NCBI RefSeq assembly: GCF_019049675.1
Contig: NZ_JAFMOW010000057.1
Coordinates: 62,001 to 126,000 of the forward strand
Origin: Rahnella bonaserana
Lineage (GTDB): Bacteria; Pseudomonadota; Gammaproteobacteria; Enterobacterales; Enterobacteriaceae
Length of the DNA: 64,000 nucleotides
Reading direction: 5' to 3'
A model generated the notes under the pieces. It saw only the letters and a list, made by a program, of their open reading frames with translations, was not told the DNA's origin and did not search any database. The position numbers and the translations under genes are program-made. Position 1 is the stretch's first letter, and every line of letters begins with the position of its first letter. This document shows positions 59,239 through 64,000 of this stretch, piece after piece.

Positions 59239-59907
59239 ATGAAAATCTCAATTATTGAACCCTGTGGCTTTACCCGATTAGGAATTTTCTCTTATCTGGT
59301 TGAAAATAATAATCTCGATATTATTGATACGGTGAATGTATCGCAGGCATTAGACTCGATCCCTGATTTTCAGCCCGACATCATCTTAGTAAACATGACG
59401 AAGTATTGTCACAACTCCGAATTGTCTGAAGAATTAAAAACCTTCTTCGATTTCCGGCACGGTGCACGTATATACTGTTATATTGATGCGAATTATCCCG
59501 ATTGTGATACACCGATTCCGATTACCCGCGAAGTATTTATTCTTAACAAACAATCACTGACGTCATTATTACGAGACATAGCTTTAGATCCGCAATCGTT
59601 TATGCCGGATAATAATTTCAAGATCCCCAGAGCCTTGTTCAGCGATCAGGAAATTCTGGTGATGAGTTACTGGATGTCGGAGATGCCTAACTACCGCATC
59701 GCCAGAAAATTGAATATCAGCAGCCGTACGGTCTATGTCCATAAGCGTCATCTGGCGCAAAAAATAAAAGTCCGTAACCGTCTGGAGTTCTGTTTCGTTT
59801 ATAACCTCATCAAGTATATGTTCTGGCCGATTGATGATATTTCCGCAACGCCCGTCAGTCGTCAGATTAAAGATGATCTTCAGCAGATTTACAAAATTTA
59901 TAGTTAA
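59239..59907 (+). CDS. LuxR-type transcriptional regulator, RcsA/BglJ-like, with degenerate receiver
   Basis: 222 residues. The N-terminal half has a response-regulator-like fold (MKISIIEPCGFTRLGIFSYL), but the phospho-acceptor position holds N52 (DIILVNMTK), so it is probably not controlled by phosphorylation. The C-terminal HTH_LUXR domain (about 145-205) reads FSDQEILVMSYWM, YRIARKLNISSRTVYVHKRHL. The CGFTRLG start and the lack of acceptor Asp resemble RcsA and similar auxiliary regulators that pair with RcsB, but this partner is inferred. AT-rich. ATG 59239 follows AAGGA. Targets are unknown; it does not obviously belong to an operon. Confidence 0.8.
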   Translation: MKISIIEPCGFTRLGIFSYLVENNNLDIIDTVNVSQALDSIPDFQPDIILVNMTKYCHNSELSEELKTFFDFRHGARIYCYIDANYPDCDTPIPITREVFILNKQSLTSLLRDIALDPQSFMPDNNFKIPRALFSDQEILVMSYWMSEMPNYRIARKLNISSRTVYVHKRHLAQKIKVRNRLEFCFVYNLIKYMFWPIDDISATPVSRQIKDDLQQIYKIYS

Positions 59908-59957
59908 GCCAACCTAACGGCTAATACCCTGTCCAGTCAGGGTATTAGGTGGGCTTA
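59905..59957 (+). terminator. Compound hairpin after the LuxR-type gene
   Basis: An inner perfect 10-bp stem TAATACCCTG/CAGGGTATTA (59922-59931 with 59938-59947) and an outer near-perfect stem TAAGCCAACCT/AGGTGGGCTTA (59905-59915 with 59947-59957, one mismatch) that begins at the stop codon itself. There is no T-tract, so a terminator role is uncertain. Confidence 0.5.
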
Positions 59958-60092
59958 TCAATGCTATTCTCCGCTTTAAATTCCCCGTTTTAAGCTTCCC
60001 TTTTAATGTCCATGACAGGCTGGTTGCACTCTGCCCGCGGAGGGATACAATAAACTCACCGTTAGCAGACTAATTTTGAGTGGCCTCACAAT

Positions 60093-60551
60093 ATGACTGA
60101 ACATACATCTGACGACGCAACTCCGGCGGAGATCACTGAAACATTGCTTTCGGTGATACGGCTGATGCGTAAACAGGTCGATGCCGCCATGTCCGCTCAG
60201 GGGCTTTCTCTGGCACGCGAAAAACTGCTGACAGCGATAGCCCAGGAAGGAACCTGCCGTCCGGCTGAGCTGGCCAATGTTCTCCAGCAATCTCCACGTA
60301 CGATTACAGATGCGATAGATGCGATGGACAGAGATGGGTTACTGGTGCGTCGTCGCCATCCTACTGACCGCCGTTCACAATTGCTTGAGCTGACAGAGGC
60401 CGGCAAACAGGCGCTGGCACAAGTAAAAAAACCTAAGCAGAAAGCCATCGACAGATTGTTTGACGGGCTTGATTTAGCCGCCCGTCAGCAATTACTGATA
60501 TCGCTGCAAAGCATCGAAACCCTCGCTCAACAAATAGAAGAGCAAAACTGA
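60093..60551 (+). CDS. MarR-family transcriptional regulator
   Basis: 152 residues. Winged-helix MarR fold: helices at about 12-40, HTH with PAELANVLQQSPRTITDAIDAM (about 57-78), wing with the family D-R-R signature in RHPTDRRSQLLELTEAGK (about 88-105), and a C-terminal dimerisation helix. ATG 60093 has no strong ribosome binding site. It converges with tqsA (stops 2 nt apart). It could control the nearby transporter genes, as MarR proteins often do, but no divergent promoter is shared, so that is only a guess. Confidence 0.92.
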   Translation: MTEHTSDDATPAEITETLLSVIRLMRKQVDAAMSAQGLSLAREKLLTAIAQEGTCRPAELANVLQQSPRTITDAIDAMDRDGLLVRRRHPTDRRSQLLELTEAGKQALAQVKKPKQKAIDRLFDGLDLAARQQLLISLQSIETLAQQIEEQN

Positions 60552-60553
60552 AT

Positions 60554-61591
60554 TTAGCGTTTCAGCGGTCCGTCGCCCAGCAGGACGGCAATTTTGTGAC
60601 CCGCTGCGGTCGGCTCCAGTGCGATTTTAAGCACAATGGTCAGCGGTACAGACAACAGCATTCCCACCGGTCCCATCAGCCATCCCCAAAAAATCAAGGA
60701 TACGAACACCACCAGCGTCGAAAGTCCGAGCCCGCGGCCAAGAATTTTCGGATCAATAATGCTGCCAAAAAGCAGATTGATCAGGATATACCCGCCGGTC
60801 AGAATCAGACCTTCACTGAAGCCATTGAACAAAAATGCCTGAATGATGGGCGGAATTGCCGCGATAAAGGAACCAATGTTGGGGATATAGTTGAGCGCAA
60901 AAGCCAGCATTCCCCAGAGAAAGGCAAACCTGATCCCCATCACGGCCAGCAGCGCCCACACAGCCAGACCGGTCACCACGCTAATCAAGGTTTTGATCAC
61001 CAGATAACGGGTTACGCTGTCGAGTGCACGCTGAACATTCGCCATGCCTTTGCCCGGATCTTCGGACATTTGCTGCACCTTATAGGGCAGTTGCGGAACT
61101 TCAAGCAGCATAAAGGCGACAGTCATCAGCAGTAAAAATAAACCTGCCATGGCATTGGAAAGATAGCTGATAAGCTTGCTGACCAGATTGAGCATGACGG
61201 CCGGATCGATATATCCGGCCAGTTGTTCGGGAGTTAATGAAAGTTCTGACCAGTGGAACCAGGCATCAATTTCGATCAGCTTTGCTGCAATCAGCCCGCG
61301 GTACTGCGGCAATGTACGGGCAAACTCATTCAGGGTCATCAGCAGTTTGGTGGTCAGGAAAACCATCAGACATACCGTCAGGGTCGCAACCAGTAATACA
61401 GCGAGTGCCCGGGGCACCCGCCATTTTCCCAGTAAGACAATCAGCGGATTAAGCACGAAAGCCAGAAACAGCGCCAGAATGAAGGGCACAATGATATCTG
61501 CTGCCGATTTAATGCCCGCAAATATCACCACCAGCATCGCCATCATCACGACGATCCTCAGGCCCTGAGTTGTCACCATTGTCTTACGCAA
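60554..61591 (-). CDS. tqsA: AI-2E family transporter TqsA
   Basis: 345 residues (E. coli TqsA 344), a multi-pass inner-membrane protein linked to export of the quorum signal AI-2. I chose TTG 61591: it reads [20 protein letters not shown], aligning residue for residue with the E. coli N-terminus, and AGGGA lies 7 nt upstream. ATG 61606 and ATG 61579 are alternatives. Family segments: [67 protein letters not shown]. It starts about 20 nt after the RND pump gene ends, so the two may be co-transcribed. Confidence 0.9.
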   Translation of the reverse strand: MRKTMVTTQGLRIVVMMAMLVVIFAGIKSAADIIVPFILALFLAFVLNPLIVLLGKWRVPRALAVLLVATLTVCLMVFLTTKLLMTLNEFARTLPQYRGLIAAKLIEIDAWFHWSELSLTPEQLAGYIDPAVMLNLVSKLISYLSNAMAGLFLLLMTVAFMLLEVPQLPYKVQQMSEDPGKGMANVQRALDSVTRYLVIKTLISVVTGLAVWALLAVMGIRFAFLWGMLAFALNYIPNIGSFIAAIPPIIQAFLFNGFSEGLILTGGYILINLLFGSIIDPKILGRGLGLSTLVVFVSLIFWGWLMGPVGMLLSVPLTIVLKIALEPTAAGHKIAVLLGDGPLKR

Positions 61592-61610
61592 ATTTCTTTC
61601 CCTCATGCCT

Positions 61611-64000
61611 TTAGCGGGATTTCGTCCACTCGCGTAAACGCTGAATATGAACATACAACGCGGGGATAAACAGGATCCCCACCGTCGTGGACAGCAACAT
61701 TCCGCTAAACACTGTGACACCGATAATATGACGGCTCATCGCCCCTGCTCCTGACGCCATCACCAGAGGTAACACGCCCAGAATGAAGGAAATGGCCGTC
61801 ATCATAACGGCACGGAAACGCTGTTTCGCCCCTTCCTGCGCGGCCTCACGGACGGATGCCCCTTCTTCCCTGCGCGCTTTGGAGAACTCGACGATCAGAA
61901 TGGCATTTTTCGCAGCCAGTCCGATGAGCAACACCATGCCAATTTGAGCATAGACATCGTTACTTAATCCCGCTAAATGCAGACCGCCTATAGCGCCGAA
62001 TACTGCAAAAATTACCGAAATCATTACTACCAGCGGAATGCTCCAGCTCTCGTATTGTGCCACCAGGAACAGATAGGCAAACAGAAGTGCCGCGGCATAG
62101 ATAAGGATTGCCTGCCCTCCGGCCTGAATTTCCTGCAATGACATCCCGCTCCATTCATAGCCATATCCTGCCGGTAACTTTTCACTGAGGATATTTTCCA
62201 TCTGCGCCATCGCTTCACCGGAACTGACGCCCGGCGCTGCCGCCCCGCTCACCGCCAGTGACGGAAACTGGTTGTATTGCGTAATAAAGGGCGCACCCAG
62301 TGATGGCGTCAGCTCCACCAGTTTCCCAAGGCTGACCAGTGAACCGTTATCACTGCGTACCGTAAGTGTTGAAATCTGATCAGCACGCTGACGATCTTCC
62401 ATTTCATTTTGCATCTGCACGTTGAACAAACGGTTATTCTTGATGAAATCGCTGACATTTACGCCGCCCAAAGAGGTCTGTAATGTCGAGAAAATCCGGC
62501 CAACGGGCACCTGCATCATTGCGGCACGGTCGCGATCCACACTTAAGGCAATTTCCGGTACCGAGGCGCTGAAGGTGGTGAACACACGGCTCAGTTGCGG
62601 ATTTTGATTAGCTGTCTGGATTATCGATCGTCCAATTTCTGCCAGTTCCTGCGGAGATTGTCCCTGCAATGCCTGAAGGCGTAAATCCATTCCGGAAGCG
62701 GTTCCCAGGCCGGAGATGGCCGGCGGATTTATCGCCATGATCATCGCGGAAGGAATGCCCGCCATTGCAGGTTGCAGACGACCGATCACCTGATCCACTG
62801 CGCTGCGCTCGCCCCAGGGTTTGAGCAAAACAATACCGAATGCAGTATTCGGCGCACTGCCGCCGCTCATCAGGCTAAAACCGCTGATGGCGATCACATC
62901 TTCCACCGCAGGGTCGTTCTCCAGAAGGGTCTGCATCTGGCCAAGCACGGCATCAGTCCGGTTCAGGGACGCGCCATCTGGCAGCTGCACATTCACGAAA
63001 AAGTAACCCTGATCTTCATCCGGCAGAAAAGATTTGGGCAGGCTGTTGTAGCCCCACACACAAGCGCCGGTAATGACCAGCACTGTCACCACGCTGGTCA
63101 GCACATGTTTACTCAGACCCCCGGCGGCTTTGACATAACTATCACGCACGCTGTCCAGCCCCTGATTAAAGAGGTGGAAAATGCGGGCGGGTTTCTCAGG
63201 GCGAGGTTTGAGCAGCGTCGCACACAGTGCAGGTGTCAGCGTCAGCGCATTGATACTGGAAAGCACCACCGCCGCCGATAACGTAACGGCAAACTGACGA
63301 TACAGGGCACCGGTAATGCCCGGTAAAACCGCAATCGGGACAAATACCGCCAGCAGAACCACGGTCGTCGCAATTACCGGCCCTGCAATTTGTTTCAGGG
63401 CTTTGCGGGTGGCGGCAACACGCCCGAGTGACGGGTCTTCCATCATCAGACGCTCGACGTTTTCTACCACCACGATGGCATCATCGACCACCACCGTCAG
63501 TGCCAAAATAATGGCGAACAAACTCAGCGTATTGGCGGAGTAGCCAAAGGCATACAACACAGCAAATGTACCGAGCAAAGAAACCGGAATGGTCAGAGCG
63601 ACGATGAATGTCGCCCGCAAGCTTTGCAGGAATAAATAAACAATTGTCAGAACAACGATAAAAGTCAGCACCAGTGAGACAGCGATTTCATCCAGCGTAG
63701 CGCTGACAAAGCGGGTCGAGTCGAATTTAATTTCATAGATAAGGTCGTCAGGGAAATTGCGTGCCTGACGCGTCATCTCTTCACGCACCGCATTGGCCAC
63801 ATTCAGGGCATTCGCCCCTGGCGCGGGATATACAGACAGGAACGCAGAGGGCGTCTGATTCAGTGTGGCATTGACCTGATAATCCTGCGCGCCCAGTTCG
63901 ATGCGGGCGACATCCCGCAGACGAACCGTTCCGCCATTGGCGTTCTTGCGCACAATGATATTGCCGAATTCTTCCGGTGAACTCAGACGTCCGGCACCGC
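61611..64000 (-). CDS. RND (HAE1-family) multidrug efflux transporter, C-terminal part
   Basis: The gene enters from the right edge; the window holds the last 795 residues of an inner-membrane pump of the AcrB size class (about 1040-1050). The first codons here read [14 protein letters not shown], an internal AcrB-like segment, so the true start is outside. The proton relay is intact: the Asp pair in [13 protein letters not shown] and the lysine in [13 protein letters not shown]. It also keeps the periplasmic loop region with [13 protein letters not shown] and the GFSLMSGG segment. The end is the short [12 protein letters not shown]. The partner adaptor and outer-membrane factor would lie outside the window. 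The exact substrate set is unknown. Confidence 0.93.
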   Translation of the reverse strand, partial: GAGRLSSPEEFGNIIVRKNANGGTVRLRDVARIELGAQDYQVNATLNQTPSAFLSVYPAPGANALNVANAVREEMTRQARNFPDDLIYEIKFDSTRFVSATLDEIAVSLVLTFIVVLTIVYLFLQSLRATFIVALTIPVSLLGTFAVLYAFGYSANTLSLFAIILALTVVVDDAIVVVENVERLMMEDPSLGRVAATRKALKQIAGPVIATTVVLLAVFVPIAVLPGITGALYRQFAVTLSAAVVLSSINALTLTPALCATLLKPRPEKPARIFHLFNQGLDSVRDSYVKAAGGLSKHVLTSVVTVLVITGACVWGYNSLPKSFLPDEDQGYFFVNVQLPDGASLNRTDAVLGQMQTLLENDPAVEDVIAISGFSLMSGGSAPNTAFGIVLLKPWGERSAVDQVIGRLQPAMAGIPSAMIMAINPPAISGLGTASGMDLRLQALQGQSPQELAEIGRSIIQTANQNPQLSRVFTTFSASVPEIALSVDRDRAAMMQVPVGRIFSTLQTSLGGVNVSDFIKNNRLFNVQMQNEMEDRQRADQISTLTVRSDNGSLVSLGKLVELTPSLGAPFITQYNQFPSLAVSGAAAPGVSSGEAMAQMENILSEKLPAGYGYEWSGMSLQEIQAGGQAILIYAAALLFAYLFLVAQYESWSIPLVVMISVIFAVFGAIGGLHLAGLSNDVYAQIGMVLLIGLAAKNAILIVEFSKARREEGASVREAAQEGAKQRFRAVMMTAISFILGVLPLVMASGAGAMSRHIIGVTVFSGMLLSTTVGILFIPALYVHIQRLREWTKSR

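Overview
The window is chromosomal DNA from an enterobacterium. Protein-level similarity to Escherichia coli is very high across dozens of housekeeping genes (icd, purB, phoPQ, mfd, ndh, ptsG, the fab cluster, rne, pyrC). The accessory genes and the missing neighbours fit a Rahnella/Ewingella/Serratia-like member of the Yersiniaceae better than Escherichia itself. The genus is an inference; no rRNA or other marker locus is present to settle it.

Layout. 1-3132: the 3' end of an oligopeptide-binding protein gene, three small proteins (YmgB-like, a coiled-coil orphan, a glycine-zipper protein) and a membrane diguanylate cyclase. 3390-13057: icd, rluE-nudJ, mnmA, hflD-purB, phoP-phoQ and roxA. 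13058-14832: an AT-rich islet with two convergent orphan genes; one looks like a circularly permuted papain-fold (LRAT/NlpC-P60-like) hydrolase and carries a G8 tract. 14833-23939: pepT, cobB, the lolCDE lipoprotein-sorting operon and mfd. 24016-30385: a molybdenum-hydroxylase module made of a membrane-anchored trihaem cytochrome c, a [2Fe-2S] subunit and a Tat-exported molybdopterin subunit, with divergent MocA-like and XdhC-like maturation genes. 30458-41299: ycfJ, ndh, ycfP, nagZ, thiK, lpoB, ycfL, hinT, ptsG, ycfH, holB and tmk. 41289-49536: mltG, pabC and the fatty-acid/phospholipid cluster fabF-acpP-fabG-fabD-fabH-plsX-rpmF-yceD. 49680-59036: yceF, rluC, the long rne leader and rne, an ABM monooxygenase, pyrC, dinI, bssS and solA. 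59239-64000: an RcsA-like LuxR regulator, a MarR regulator, a TqsA-type AI-2E transporter and the C-terminal three quarters of an RND efflux pump that runs off the window.

The order follows the E. coli 24-26 minute region, with clear differences. From memory of the K-12 order, potABCD and nagK are absent from the pepT-cobB-lolE stretch, fhuE is absent between ptsG and hinT, the flg block is absent between rne and pyrC, and the molybdenum-hydroxylase module sits where comR-bhsA-ldtC lie.

Several regulatory sites can be read directly: a PhoP box upstream of phoP, a PurR operator inside codons 62-67 of purB, an FNR box upstream of ndh, an SgrS-pairing region at the ptsG ribosome binding site, a LexA box embedded in a 30-bp palindrome upstream of dinI, and the conserved rne leader ending in a five-codon ORF that overlaps the rne start.

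I see no CRISPR array, insertion sequence, prophage, rRNA or tRNA gene. No clearly novel multi-gene system is evident. The best candidates for new biology are the roxA-pepT islet and the substrate of the Tat-exported molybdenum hydroxylase.
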